DNA from: Siphlonurus alternatus
Taxonomy: Eukaryota; Arthropoda; Insecta; Ephemeroptera; Siphlonuridae
Direction: 5' to 3'
Assembly (NCBI GenBank): GCA_949825025.1
Contig: OX463781.1
Span: 43,889,469-43,953,468 of the forward strand
Length of the DNA: 64,000 bases
Shown here: positions 10,548 through 26,232 of the stretch, in pieces
Layout of the letters: each line of letters opens with the position of its first letter
Position numbering within the stretch: position 1 is the stretch's first letter
Made by a program: the position numbers and the translations under genes
Notes under the pieces: model-generated
Databases searched by the model: none
Told to the model about the DNA's origin: nothing
Seen by the model: the letters and a program-made list of their open reading frames with translations, nothing else

Positions 10548-10700
10548 AAATAATAATAATAATAGTTGTTTATTGAGAATTGGTACAGGAAAAAATAAAC
10601 AGTACACAAAGCCCAATGGGTGACGTGAAAAAGGATATCCCACTCACAAAAGTGTCCAGTCACCCAAACAAGATAGATATCAGATATTTCAAAATGAAAA
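10548..10700 (-). mobile_element. Second retroelement 3' end with AATAAA and (ATT)n tail
   Basis: On the minus strand a segment containing CCCATTGGGCTTTGTGTAC runs to CTCAATAAACAAC and then an (ATT)5 tail (10548-10562), which abuts the GC-rich block. A poly(A)-signal-like AATAAA just before a trinucleotide tail is typical of some LINE 3' ends. Only a short 5'-truncated piece remains. Confidence 0.45.
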
Positions 10701-11229
10701 CAACTACTTCGTCAAAATAAATATAACAACAATTATCACAACATATGTTACATATATATTATAAATTACAACATATCCAAGTAAGGTCTCTTGGTGGATT
10801 CAGAGAGTGAATATAGTACGATTATTATATAAAGCCATCCAATATTTCAATATTTTTGTTATTAACTTTATTTTCTTTCCTTTTGCGAACAAAAAAATTG
10901 TGCAGCAATATTTCTAATAACAATTACAATTTAAGTTTTCTTTGATTTGTTTGATAAAGAGTTACGAATGTACTGTGATCATTAACCCTAGCATTATCAA
11001 GTTTTTTTTTTTTACCGACGTACGAATTATCAAGTGTTATCAATAGTGTTTGGAAGGAGGGGGGGGGGAGGCAAATAAAATAAACTATTTGAAAGTGTTT
11101 TCCTAAGATTTGTGGATCGTTTCGATCTCCATGCTAACGTGGTTGATTTTTAATCAATTTCTACTCAATCACTTAATTCATGTATAGCTTGCCCACTAAA
11201 TCCACTAATATCATCTCGCATTGTGGTTT
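10701..11229. other. AT-rich DNA with a G-run
   Basis: Contains GGAGGGGGGGGGAGG near 11056. Nothing else recognised. Confidence 0.5.
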
Positions 11230-11633
11230 GGCAATGGGAAGCTGTGACCTTGACGTCATGCAACCTTTGTCCTACCAGTTACTTACAAGAAAAGATTAGT
11301 CGCAAGTAAGATCCTATACGGAGCAATTTTTCGATCGAGAATTATTAATTCTTTACACAAGTTCTGTTTCCGAATTTAAAAATCACGTATTGTCACTAAC
11401 TTTTTACATTTGCCACTTTGCCACTGTTAATTAAAATATTTTTTGCAAACCAAGCTCAGTTTAAGTATAGAGACTCTAACAAAATTTGCGGTGTACTTGT
11501 GTTCTAATTTTGGAGCGGGAAATCTGCGCAGAAACGTTGCGCAATGGTGTCAAAATCCGCTGATCGTCAACATACGAATATCCTCCAGCTAGAAAATGGT
11601 GACCAAATTGGCAAGTCAAAGCTTCCCATTGCC
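11230..11633. mobile_element. Inverted-repeat element, ends GGCAATGGGAAGCT
   Basis: GGCAATGGGAAGCT at 11230-11243 is perfectly inverted as AGCTTCCCATTGCC at 11620-11633. The left part (GCTGTGACCTTGACGTCAT ... GAGCAATTTTTCGAT) recurs inverted at 25382-25491, showing a dispersed family. Target duplication not resolved. Confidence 0.7.
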
Positions 11634-12569
11634 TAATCTTAAGAATTTATCATAGGAGACTAAGGATTCCTGCCTATGTGTAACATACTCCATTTGGAAA
11701 CTGAGCACTTATAACAACAATGATACAAAATAATTAGCATACTGATACCTAATCGTAATTTGTAATGGTCGGCGCTATTTATTTTAATATGCTGTAACCG
11801 CATTTTCTATATTTTCAGCATATTATGTACATTTTTTTTACTGACAAATATAAAATAAACTAAATAGAATTCAGCTGGGTCTGCTTTAAAAAAAATTATT
11901 GCTGAGGAAGATAATATTTTTGGCAAAATATCAATTATTGTTGTACGTATTATATTGTTATTTTGTGAAAATCATATCATGTCCTTTTAATAAATAAAAA
12001 TTCCCTTCAACGAACCTTAAACCTTAAAGTAGAGTGATCATTATCGAGTGTGCAGAAATATTGAACTTTTTACAATAAAAAACGTTTTTTGAGACCTCCC
12101 TCTACATCGCATACAATTTTTTCAGCACCTCACCGGCATAACTTTCGAGATAATTCAAATTTAAAATCCCATCTGATGGATGTTAAAAAAGTGCAAAATG
12201 AAGCCATTTTTGACGAAATCGTATTTTGCTTGAAAAAGAAGCATACATGTTGTTCTCAAAAACTTCTATTTAGTAACTAGGGTTTCTAAGGAATGATTTT
12301 ATGTATTAAAAAAAAAAAAATACCTCACTGGCCATTTCGAATTTTAAACAGGACTGACAAATGTGAGATTCGTCAGTTTTAAGTTTTTGAACTATATATT
12401 CCAGCCGACAATGTATCATGTTAAATTGAATCGATTGAATTTATAGCACTAATTTTAGTATTACAATAAAAATTGTTTTAAGATTGAACTTGCAAATTAT
12501 ATAGATCGTGTTAATATGGAAAACGAACGTATTTGACATGAATAAATCTACTGATCAAAAAAATCCAGA
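11634..12569. other. AT-rich DNA without identifiable features
   Basis: No supported coding or element structure. Confidence 0.5.
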
Positions 12570-12648
12570 GGTTCGAAACCCGTGAGAGGCAAACTTTTTT
12601 TTTTTTTTTTTCTCTTGTCCCATTGCTGGGAATTTGCCTCTCATAATT
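12570..12648. repeat. Hairpin with tRNA B-box-like word and T-run
   Basis: GAGGTTCGAAACCC (a pol III B-box-like word) is followed by GAGAGGCAAA, a T16 run, and the inverted TTTGCCTCTC. It might be a decayed SINE or MITE end. There is no tRNA cloverleaf. Confidence 0.3.
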
Positions 12649-13287
12649 AATAAATTATTTTCATAAAGTTTCGAGCTCTTTTTCACGCCTAGTAACGATT
12701 TTAAAGTTTTGATCACTCCTCTTTAAATGAAATTGTGATTTTTTTTCACTTGAATTTCAATCAAATACCACAATGCAATAAAAATACCAAATTATTCAAA
12801 ACTAAGAAATTGAATTTTTTGAAATTACATCATTCAGAACTCACAAAGTTACCCACAGTAACATTATAATTTATACAAAACTTTAATGAGAAAAAAACTA
12901 TTTATATTCAATCAATGTAATTGAAAATTTTAAATTACATGAAAAATGCAAATCATTATTTTTTTTCTTCACTTTAATTTCAGATGTCCCCTTCTCCTTT
13001 TTTTTCTAATTTTGTTATAAAAATTGATAGAAATGGAAAACTGTGATAGGATAAAATCAGAAATTTAAATTCAGTAAGGGAGGTGGTGTTGCGACGAGGA
13101 ACCGAGTCTTTACAATGTGTGCAACTCCTTGAATATGAATGCCAATGAAGCAAGGAGCGAGATAGTCATATTTTCAAAACTTGCTCACCAGGAAATGTCC
13201 TTCTTCTTTTTTTTAATACATTTTTATACATAAAGAGAAAGGGTGGGTATTGGTGACAAGATGTCATATAATCTTGAATGTGTTCAT

Positions 13288-13289
<2 letters not shown>
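12649..13289. other. AT-rich DNA without identifiable features
   Basis: Only a short pocket of normal complexity near 13080-13200 (GTGTTGCGACGAGGAACCG); no gene recognised. Confidence 0.5.

Positions 13290-13320
<31 letters not shown>
13290..13320. repeat. A31 homopolymer
   Basis: Uninterrupted A-run. It has no recognisable retroelement body on its 5' side. Confidence 0.9.
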
Positions 13321-13323
<3 letters not shown>

Positions 13324-13444
13324 GATACCATAACATCAAAAATATTGAATTAAATTGAGCAGTTGCTGTAATTGTGTCAATCACAATTAGTAACGTATTC
13401 AAACCAGTGTGTGTGAATTTTTCTTTTAATGGTACCCAATTGTT

Positions 13445-13713
13445 CACTGTAAATCTACACCTTCTTAAAATAAGACGAAAAAGTGTCCCCTTAATTAAGA
13501 AGGTCTTATTTTAAGAGATTTTTGTCTTGAAACAAGTAAATACATTCTTAAAATAAGAACCTATGTTCAAAGTACATATCTGAAATTAAGAGCATAAGTT
13601 CTTATTTTAAGAATGTATTTACTTGTTTCAAGACAAAAATCTCTTAAAACAAGACCTTCTTAATTAAGGGGACACTTTTTCGTCTTATTTTAAGAAGGTG
13701 TAGATTTACAGTG
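13445..13713. mobile_element. 269-bp near-perfect palindromic MITE (CACTGTAAATC ends)
   Basis: CACTGTAAATCTACACC at the left end is inverted at the right end (GGTGTAGATTTACAGTG), and pairing continues almost without a break to the centre near 13578. The arms are built of CTTAAAATAAGA words. A CACTG end would suit the CMC group, but the flanks (GTT and TTG) do not give a clean 3-bp duplication. Confidence 0.8.
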
Positions 13714-17255
<3,542 letters not shown>

Positions 17256-18366
17256 ACTTGCAGGGGACTTAATGTTAGAACTCACCATCAATAGGTGGTA
17301 TACAAATTTTGAAGCGAATCTGTCTTATCAGTTTTGTGAAAAAAACTAAGGTAGAAGTTTAATATTGGCCTTATGGACGAAAACCGGAAATGGAGCTGTT
17401 GTAAGAAAACTGCAAGACTGAATTTTCTCAAACCATAAGCGATTTAGTTTTAGAACATTCTCGATTTTTTAAAATATATTTCATTCAATTCGTTTGCAGG
17501 GAAATATTCTTTGACTTCAGCAGTAACTGAGATTAATCGTTAAGGGAATCAACAACATGCATTGCAACTACAACTGAATTAAAATACTATATTGCAAGTC
17601 TTCAGATAATATAACTTGGATTGTTATAACACCTGACCTGGTAAAGTTTACCAATCCACTAGATTGCAACAACGTCAATGCATTAATCCAACGTTCCTTT
17701 ATACACGTGCGAATTTCGTGTGTCAATTTTTTAGGATTGCGAAATTTCAAAAATAACATTGCATATATAATAAACGCATTCACAATTACGCGGCATTGCA
17801 AGTTTTGGTCCTGAAATACTTGAATGTGATTGGCTAAGCCTTTTAACATTGATCAAATCGGTGGTATAACCTGGTATAGAGAAAAGTTGCACTACGTTCA
17901 AGCTACATAATGTTGGTACATTTCTGGAGCGGCTATTGTACAGAGTTGCATAGTCATATAGAGTGAAACAGAGCGATAGATTCGACAGTGCATACACACT
18001 GTTATACTAAATTTGACTGGTACTATACATTCATAGATTCTGTTGATGTACATTCATCGCCTTGGAAAATTTCCCATTTGCAGTCTTGTTAACGATTGAC
18101 CTCAGTTACAAACCGGAAACGGGAAATTTCTGTCGAACGGAATCGAATGAAATAAATTTTAAAAAATCAAGGATGCTCTAAAATTTAATCGCTTATGGTT
18201 TGAGCAAATTCAACAGGGTGGTTTTCTCACAACAGCTCCATTTCTGGTTTCCGTCCATAAGGCCAGTGTTAAACTTCTACCTCAGTTTTCTCAAAACTGG
18301 TCGAACAGATCCACTTCAAAAAAATTAAGCAACCTTATTGTGGCTAGCTTAAAGACTCCTGCAAGT
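17256..18366. mobile_element. Fold-back element with ~290-bp diverged inverted arms
   Basis: Left arm 17256 to about 17545 and right arm about 18085 to 18366 are inverted copies, recognisable at ACTTGCAGG ends, GGTAGAAGTTTAA, GGCCTTATGGACG, TGGAGCTGTTGT and CAAACCATAAGCGATT. The arms differ at many positions, so the element is old. The loop holds a separate MITE (17689-17889). No transposase is seen and the target duplication is unresolved. Confidence 0.75.
17689..17889. mobile_element. hAT-like MITE (CAACGTTCCTTTATACA end), nested
   Basis: Starts CAACGTTCCTTTATACAC, ends GGTATAGAGAAAAGTTG. The interior (GAAATTTCAAAAATA, ACTTGAATGTGATTGGCTAA) matches the copy at 55742-55959. It lies in the loop of the fold-back element. 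Confidence 0.7.
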
Positions 18367-19380
18367 CTCATTAGAATTAAGGGGGCCTCCAAATCAACTG
18401 AGGTAAATTCTTTTAATCACTATGCCTACTGTTATTCTTACGGGGTATGGTGATTAACAAGGCTGCAAAGAGAAAATTTTCCAAGGCGATGACTGTACAT
18501 CAATGAGTAAATACATGGAATTCCTTTATATTAATTTATTTAGCTTAAAACGTTAAGATATAAAAAAACATTCCCATGGATGTTACGATTGTTGCTAAAA
18601 ATATTTTTATACTTAACGTTTTGTGATAGGAAGCGAGCCTTCATAACGCCGAATGTCATCTCAAGTTTGAAGTTTCCTCTCTCTCTTTTTCCACGGAAAT
18701 ATTGCACCAGAAACAACTCTCGCTATTATCAGCAAACTTCCTTTTCGCTATGAACCACCACCCACCACCCGGTCTAAAACGCTTGTTGACTTTTCCTTCT
18801 CTGCTCCTCACGTATAGTGATGGTGCTGGTGTATCCTATCCAAACTTTATAAAGTAGGAAGAAGGACATAACGATATAGGCCTCTTGAGTCCCTCTCTCT
18901 AAAACTCTTCTAGCTTTCATATTTGTTTTTATTCTTCATTTTTTTGTACGAACTATAACGGACATAACGGTCATCTCAGTCAGAAATGTGATATCCTAGC
19001 TATAACACTTTTTTTTTAATTGTTTTTTATTTTACCATATTTTGCTTTAATGTTATATCGTATATTACTACCTACCTTAAAACTTAAAAAAAAAAAAAAT
19101 GCTTTTTTTTTCTCCTGATTGAACTATATACTGGTTAAAATTCTCCTATATATATTATGTTCAATTGTTCAATATAATGTTTCACTTACATATATAATAA
19201 TATTTTATAAACAGATTTAAATGAAAATATAATATTTGCAGAATCTTATTAATTTTCTTTCAGGATAGTAGATTTTGAAAACAGTGCTGATAATGCACCA
19301 TTCCTAGTTATGTATGGATTTTTGGTTTTTATAGATGTATTAGGGATTAAGCTGGTTTTGCAAACAAAATATTATCTCTC
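18367..19380. other. Mixed-complexity DNA without identifiable features
   Basis: 18650-18920 is pyrimidine-rich with normal complexity (CACCACCCACCACCCGGTC); the remainder is AT-rich. No exon supported. Confidence 0.45.
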
Positions 19381-19600
19381 TCACACTATATAATAGATCA
19401 CATTATTTTGCAGCGTACGATTTAAAAGCTAAGAACCTATATGCGATCAGGTGTTATATTATAGCCGTGCACACAGCTTCGTATATCGTATGCCTTCTTA
19501 TGATAATTTTTTTAAGAACCGGTTTCAAGTAAGAAATTATACGATGACATTCGTACGATCACATACGTCCGAGACTGTGTGCGACTCGCCTTATAGTAAT
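19381..19600. mobile_element. Diverged MITE of the TAAGGG-TGTGTGCGA family
   Basis: Contains GCAGCGTACGATTTAAAAGC, AAGAACCTATATGCGATCAG and, near the right end, ACTGTGTGCGACTCGCC; inverted half-sites pair weakly. The same words occur in order in the elements at 52500 and 57280. Confidence 0.5.
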
Positions 19601-20423
19601 TTTAGTGTAAGGTTAACAAAATTATAGAACTTATTACAAACACTTGTAAGTATACAAAATTATATCATGAAATAAGCTATTAGTGCAGTAAGTACCTTCA
19701 AATTTGACTATCTATTTTTTAACCCTAAAAATTATTAATATCCATCAAAATAATTAATATATAAATATTAGTATACTCAAATTTTGTCAACGACAGATTT
19801 TTTTTTTATATTTTAGTTAATATAATTTGAACTGTTATAATTAAAGTTAATTACATTTGGGCTCTAAACTTGGTTCTTATTATATAAACTGTGTAACGTT
19901 AAAAAAATATAAATTATTTATCATTATTTACGTGAGATTTTTTTTTAATTAACACAACGACTTTTTTTCCATTGTCTCAGAACTTCTTTCAACAGCAGCA
20001 GTACTCGTAAGATTAAAAACTTTAAAGAAAAATTGTCTTTGCAAAGCTTTTAGTGCTATAAAAAATTCTTTAGATAGGAAAGTGTCTGGATTATTTCTTG
20101 CAAGTACAAAAAATAGTTCACTTCGACTTTAGTGTGTATTTACACGTTGTAGCTGTTTATCCAATGAAATCCTTATGAGAGCAACTTCAATGTATTTTCC
20201 CATGACGGCTTGCAAAATCTTGTTTTATTCATAGACTTCTCGGCAAAAAGATGGTTTCTCACTTTACTGAATTCTTTTGTGTAAAAATAAAATATTCAAA
20301 TATTAAAAACTTACCGCTTATTTTCTTATTTACGTAAAGAAAAATATAAAAACTGTAACTGAATTAGGTATGATATCTTCTAACCCAACTTTTTATCAAC
20401 GATATGTTTAATGTTGTTTTATT
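19601..20423. other. AT-rich intron DNA upstream of the Dpr exon
   Basis: No element ends or coding frame seen. Confidence 0.5.
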
Positions 20424-20751
20424 TAATGGATAACTAACATGAAAAATAAATTATTGTAGCAATAGACAGTAAAAATTTGTGATATTCTGATTTCTTAACA
20501 TTTTTTTAAAGACCGAAAACTACTTTAAAAAAATTTGAAATTAAAAAAAGAGGCATCAAAAGGCGTCACTTCTAATAAAAGGATATAGACGTATAGGGAC
20601 TAAAAGGGGTATGGGTTCAAATCCAAATTTTGACCAACTCTTTAGCAGTACTTCCTATATATAGTCTCTAAAATATCTGAAAAATCAGAATAGCATAATT
20701 TGATACCCTCTATTAATTTTTGCAATAAAAAAATCATTTAAATCGTCCATT
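20424..20751. mobile_element. MITE copy 2 (AATGGAC subtype, diverged), beside the Dpr exon
   Basis: Left end AATGGATAACTAACATGAAA, right end ATCGTCCATT, with CAGAATAGCATAATTTGATACC in the right arm. Same plan as 58080-58411. It ends 139 bp before the Dpr exon, in the intron that supplies the acceptor. Confidence 0.7.
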
Positions 20752-20884
20752 ATTCATTTAAGCAATTTTTATATAAAAAACATCGACTTTAATTCACTGT
20801 ATTTTAGGTTTTTTCGGTTCGTCCCTGAGGTATCCCATTATACAGAGATTTGATAACCCTGTACTGACCCACGGTGTTGCCATG

Positions 20885-20890
20885 TTTCAG
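20885..20890 (+). promoter_or_regulatory. 3' splice acceptor of the Dpr exon
   Basis: TTTCAG directly precedes the first conserved codon (Val of VSWVR). The upstream pyrimidine tract is weak (TGTTGCCATG). The position before VSW matches the phase-0 intron position I recall for Dpr Ig1. Confidence 0.85.
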
Positions 20891-21101
20891 GTGTCCTGGG
20901 TCCGTCACCGCGACATCCACCTACTCACGGTGGGCCGCTACACGTACACAAGTGACCAAAGGTTCCGCGCGATCCATCACCCTCACAGCGAGGACTGGAC
21001 GCTGCAAGTAAAGTACCCACAACACAGAGACTCTGGAATCTACGAGTGTCAGATCAGCACCACGCCACACATGAGTCACTTCATTCACCTCAACGTAGTC
21101 G
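20891..21101 (+). CDS. dpr: Dpr-family Ig1 domain exon (internal exon, partial gene)
   Basis: An internal exon of 211 nt, open in one frame, encoding 70 residues plus one base. It is preceded by a TTTCAG acceptor at 20885-20890 and followed by a GTGAGT donor at 21102, giving phase 0 in and phase 1 out. The product is the C-terminal two thirds of an I-set/V-set immunoglobulin domain: the C-strand Trp (SWVR, residue 3), an HLLTVG stretch, YTSDQRF (residues 19-25), EDWTLQ (34-39), and the F-strand DSGIYEC with the disulphide Cys at residue 53, ending in LNVV. These motifs are diagnostic of Dpr Ig1, the membrane-anchored neuronal surface domain that pairs with DIP partners during synaptic matching. 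By memory it is closest to the Dpr6/8/10 group; the paralog is not resolved. The signal peptide, the first Ig cysteine, Ig2 and the membrane anchor must lie on exons outside the window or unrecognised here. The ATG at 20882 lies in the intron and is not a start. Confidence 0.93.
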
Positions 21102-21107
21102 GTGAGT
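21102..21107 (+). promoter_or_regulatory. 5' splice donor of the Dpr exon
   Basis: GTGAGT, a strong donor, follows the codons for LNVV and leaves one base of the next codon (phase 1), as expected where Ig1 joins the linker to Ig2. Confidence 0.88.
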
Positions 21108-21207
21108 AAAATAATATATTGGTAAAAAATCAGCTGAAGAATAACACGTAAAGAGAGTAAATAACTTTTTCGTGCAAAAGGTATTCATATTGAACATATT
21201 TTATTAC

Positions 21208-21245
21208 ACTTTTCGGACTTTTACCTTTTTAAAAGTCCGAAAAGT
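21208..21245. repeat. 15-bp perfect stem-loop downstream of the Dpr donor
   Basis: ACTTTTCGGACTTTT, an 8-nt loop, then AAAAGTCCGAAAAGT. It lies about 107 bp after the exon end. No function is evident. Confidence 0.8.
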
Positions 21246-21324
21246 ATAAAAATAATAAAATAAAATATATATTTAATACGTAATAAGAGTATTTCAGTTG
21301 TTTTGGTGATCGAAGTTTCAAGTA

Positions 21325-21508
21325 AAGGTGGATCCAGATGGCAACAAAGGCGGTGTGACGCAATTTTGACGGAAATGCTATGAAATCTTATGAGGTGGCG
21401 ACTATCGCGGTTAATTAATTTTTTAAATATGGCCGCCAATGGATGTTACAGCAAATGCGCATTATTCGCTTCGCGTCACTTGATAAAAAGCACCATGTAA
21501 ATCCGCCT
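21325..21508. mobile_element. MITE (AAGGCGGAT ends), first of an adjacent pair
   Basis: Left end AAGGTGGATCCAGATGGC, right end CACCATGTAAATCCGCCTA. It shares TATGGCCGCCAATGGATGTT and CGCATTATTCGCTTC with its neighbour. Confidence 0.75.
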
Positions 21509-21513
21509 AGCCT

Positions 21514-21735
21514 AAGGCGGATTCAGATGGCGACAAAGGCGATGCGACGCAATTTTGTCACACAAGCTGTGAAATCCTATACCGAAGCGAATTCACCATT
21601 GCCACGGTGAATATCGCGTTAAATTACGATGCTCTTTTTTTCAATTGCGCCAAATATGGCCGCCAATGGATGTTACAGCAAGTTCGCATTATTCGCTTCA
21701 CGTCACTTGATAAAATCGCCATGTAAATCCGCCTT
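21514..21735. mobile_element. MITE (AAGGCGGAT ends), second of an adjacent pair
   Basis: Ends AAGGCGGATTCAGATGGCGA and TCGCCATGTAAATCCGCCTT are inverted repeats. Five bases separate it from the first copy, in the same orientation, suggesting insertion next to a relative or a tandem duplication. Confidence 0.8.
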
Positions 21736-23450
21736 AATTTTCCTTTTCTCTCCAGCATCGCACAATTATCACGATCTTTATCAATGCAGTGAATATAGGA
21801 CGCTCACTTCATATAATAATTATTTTCAGTTATTTTGTTGCATTTATATTTCAACATAAATTGATTTTTTATTGCTTAAAATAATAATAACAATAAACTT
21901 GAACATCATTATAATGATAAATCTTTCAGAATTTCATAACTTTGAAAATAAATGTATACATCAAAATTACTATTAAATTAGAGTAATGCATAGCAATCGT
22001 AATCAGGTCACGCTAGTTAAAGAAGTTTGTTATGATTGCACACTTACCTCACAATGACTATGAACTCTTAGAATGAATCCTTTTTAGATATAATTATACA
22101 AATGAAGCTTTCTAGCTTTTCTCAAGTACTTTAGCAACTAGATCCATCTCTTACTTAGCACTTAACGTATGGTAAATCCAATTTCTAATTCGTATTGAGT
22201 TCCTCTTTATTACGTTCTACTGGAGGGAATTGCTTTGGCTTTTACTGTCTTGGATTTAGAGAAATGTCATACGGGACTTTTAACTACGTTTTCCCTCCCT
22301 TCAAATCGAACTGCTCGATTGTATGATCTGGCAGGCATGGAAATACTTATTAAAATCCCTACCTTTTCTCCTTATTTTTGACATGATCACTGTGAGAGTT
22401 TTGAAGAAGAAAACGGGAGACAAGATTTGAAACTTTGTGGGCGCCGTTTAACGTGCAAACTTCTTTTTTTTTTATATATATATTCTTACCTAGGTAAGTT
22501 TATTTTCATTGGAAAAGCTCATGAACTGGCATTTTATTATTACATTCGTAACATTTCAAAGGTTTTGTAAAAGACAGTGTGCTATTTTTTTTTATGTATC
22601 TACCTACACTTTGAAAAGTCGTACGCAAGTTCTGCTAAGGATATGTTTTTTTTTTATATATATATTTATCGTAATTCTTTCATGCAAAGCTTACATACTT
22701 CTTATAGACATCTCAAACATTTCTGGCAAAAGATACTTTTGATTCTATAAAAAAAAAACTATGAACCACACAAACTCAGACATACAAAATATTGAAACAA
22801 AAGTGTAATCTTTTGTAACTGCAAAAACATTTAAATAAATAATATTTTAATTAAAAACAAAAGACAAACTTAATATATTTTAATTTATTTTACTTTCTAA
22901 TAGTGGTTAAATTTCACTGTAAATTAATTTCAATTGGGTTTAATAATATTATTGAGATGTGATCTACACTGTAAAGTCTTTGACTGAATATTTTTTTTTT
23001 ATTTTATAAATTAGTGCTATTAAATATTTAAACATTATGAACAAAATGTTGAGCTATTTTTTAACATTTTTTTTTCTAAATTTAAATTAAATAATTATTT
23101 ATTAAAAACTGTTATCAGAACATGATATTCATTATTTTTTAGCTCAATTGTAAAACTTCGATACTTTGAATATTCATTAAAAATAGATCACACAAAATAA
23201 AATGTTTGTTTAAAATTATTACAACTATATAATACATTTTCAATAAAATATACCCAACAATTTTTTTTTACATTATTCTTGTTTATATTCCATACAGTAA
23301 TGATTTTCCTTCAGTTATCTCTATTTTGATCTATTTTATGTAGATACTCTTTAAACGATGGTATGTAAATAATATTTTATAGAATGAAAGTTCCTAGCCA
23401 TTTTCTGAAGGTATTTTACTATAATATCTTTTAATGAGCTTCTCCCTGCC
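21736..23450. other. AT-rich intron DNA
   Basis: No exon with Dpr Ig2 motifs, no paired element ends. 22140-22460 is of mixed complexity. Confidence 0.45.
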
Positions 23451-23452
23451 AG

Positions 23453-23512
23453 GAGAGCCGGCTTGAGGCAGGACAAGCAGGTTTAATTTCCGCCGTAAAA
23501 CGTTCACGTCAG
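23453..23512 (+). other. Possible 60-bp exon-like segment before a C-run (weak)
   Basis: Bounded by CTTCTCCCTGCCAG (acceptor-like) and CAG followed by GTAAGA (strong donor-like). One frame is open for 20 codons, but in the phase required to follow the Dpr exon it reads a stop, so it does not fit as the next coding exon. A C15 run begins at 23520. Confidence 0.15.
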
Positions 23513-23519
23513 GTAAGAA

Positions 23520-23534
23520 CCCCCCCCCCCCCCC
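23520..23534. repeat. C15 homopolymer
   Basis: Unusual in this AT-rich window. It directly follows the donor-like GTAAGAA. Confidence 0.9.
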
Positions 23535-24809
23535 TTCCTTTCCCTCCATCCATCTCTGAGTCTTATAGCAGCGAGAAACCATGAAATATTACATCACACA
23601 AGGATATGAAAATGAATTGATTTGTAGTTTTTATTTTACTTGTTTCTTATATTTGCGAATACATATCATATTTTTTTAATTATTAATGTATGATATACTT
23701 CTCTTTTTATTTTAAATATTTTAAAAGCAAACTAATGAATTTTAATAATCTCTTTTGAATATACATTAATGTTAATTTTATGTTGGAAATATATAATTTA
23801 AAAGTTAAGTTTTCAGTATTCTAAATATATAATGTACAAAGAGATAGAAAATTTGAATAATTTAAACATAAATAATCAAAGTCATAATTTGAAGTTAAGA
23901 TTAAGAGTTATATATTTTTACTTGAATCTAAAATAGCATGTGTTAAGAAGGATTTAACATGGTTATAAGAAAAGTAACATATTAACCTATAGGATATAAA
24001 AATACTGAAAGTTGAAACCTTGTAATTGGATCATTACAAAAAAACGATTTATAGATTGAAGAAAAAAGAGATAGACGGATTTACACGTTCTCTATCGGCA
24101 TGGATTTTATTACGCGCAAGACCGATTTGATTCGCGTCACTATCTTCTTCCTTTTCTTTTCTGAACCACAAAAGATTGTCCACTCTAAAGAGGACATAAA
24201 TCTCATTCTTAAACCGTCGGCAATAAAGTTAGTGGCGTAACAATGTCGGGATTTGTTCAAGTTTCAGACATCCCCTGACATCCGGACTACGATCTTCTTC
24301 TTTTTTTTTTCTTTTTTTTTTAGTCCTCCCCCTCTGTCTTCTTCTTATGTATTTTAAAAAAAGAACTCTAAATAAAATTTTGTTACATATCAAGTAGATA
24401 TACACGTTTTTTTTTAAGAAGAATGAATTAAATGTTAAAAAAAAATAACATGCAACCTCAGCATTTTTATTCAATGTCTTTATTGTTAACAAATAAGATT
24501 TAAAGAAATAAATTCCATTCAAAATGACATTAACTTTTGTAATATATAAATTGAAATTCTTTTGAAAAATCTATTTTTTATTAGAGTAAAAAACATATGA
24601 AGGATATATAAGTCCCTTGAAGCTATGCAACTTTTTATGCATCTTAATATTATGGAATTCATAAGATTTTTTTTTTTCTTTTTTAATTTCTTTGTTTCCA
24701 TGTGCATCTCCAGACAAAAGAAAACAATTATGAAAATGTCTGTTTTGATTGTTTCAAAGGGCATTCAACTTTTGATACCACTGGCAAATTCAAATGTTAT
24801 GGGCTTATT
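23535..24809. other. AT-rich intron DNA
   Basis: T-runs near 24300; no supported feature. Confidence 0.5.
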
Positions 24810-24936
24810 ACACGATACAATTTTAGTTACAATTTTTCCTTGCAAGAAAATTTCCTCTGCATACAAACAAATGGAGATTAATAAGTTTTCTTGTAAGGAA
24901 AAATTGTATACAATAAATAGAAAAATTGTATCGTGT
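24810..24936. mobile_element. 127-bp MITE (ACACGATACAATTTT ends)
   Basis: ACACGATACAATTTT is inverted at the right end (AAAATTGTATCGTGT), with further pairing of CAATTTTTCCTTGCAAGAAAA and its complement around a short loop. Open frames across it are incidental. Confidence 0.8.

Positions 24937-26232
<1,296 letters not shown>

Noticed and set aside
12570..12600. Possible tRNA gene (B-box-like GGTTCGAAACC followed by a T-run)
   Set aside because: No A box or cloverleaf can be drawn; it is part of a hairpin repeat.
20611..20625. B-box-like GGGTTCAAATCC upstream of the Dpr exon
   Set aside because: Lies in the centre of a MITE, with no tRNA fold around it.
20882..20890. ATG at 20882 as the start of a small Ig protein
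   Set aside because: The ATG overlaps the splice acceptor; the conserved domain begins right after CAG and needs upstream exons.
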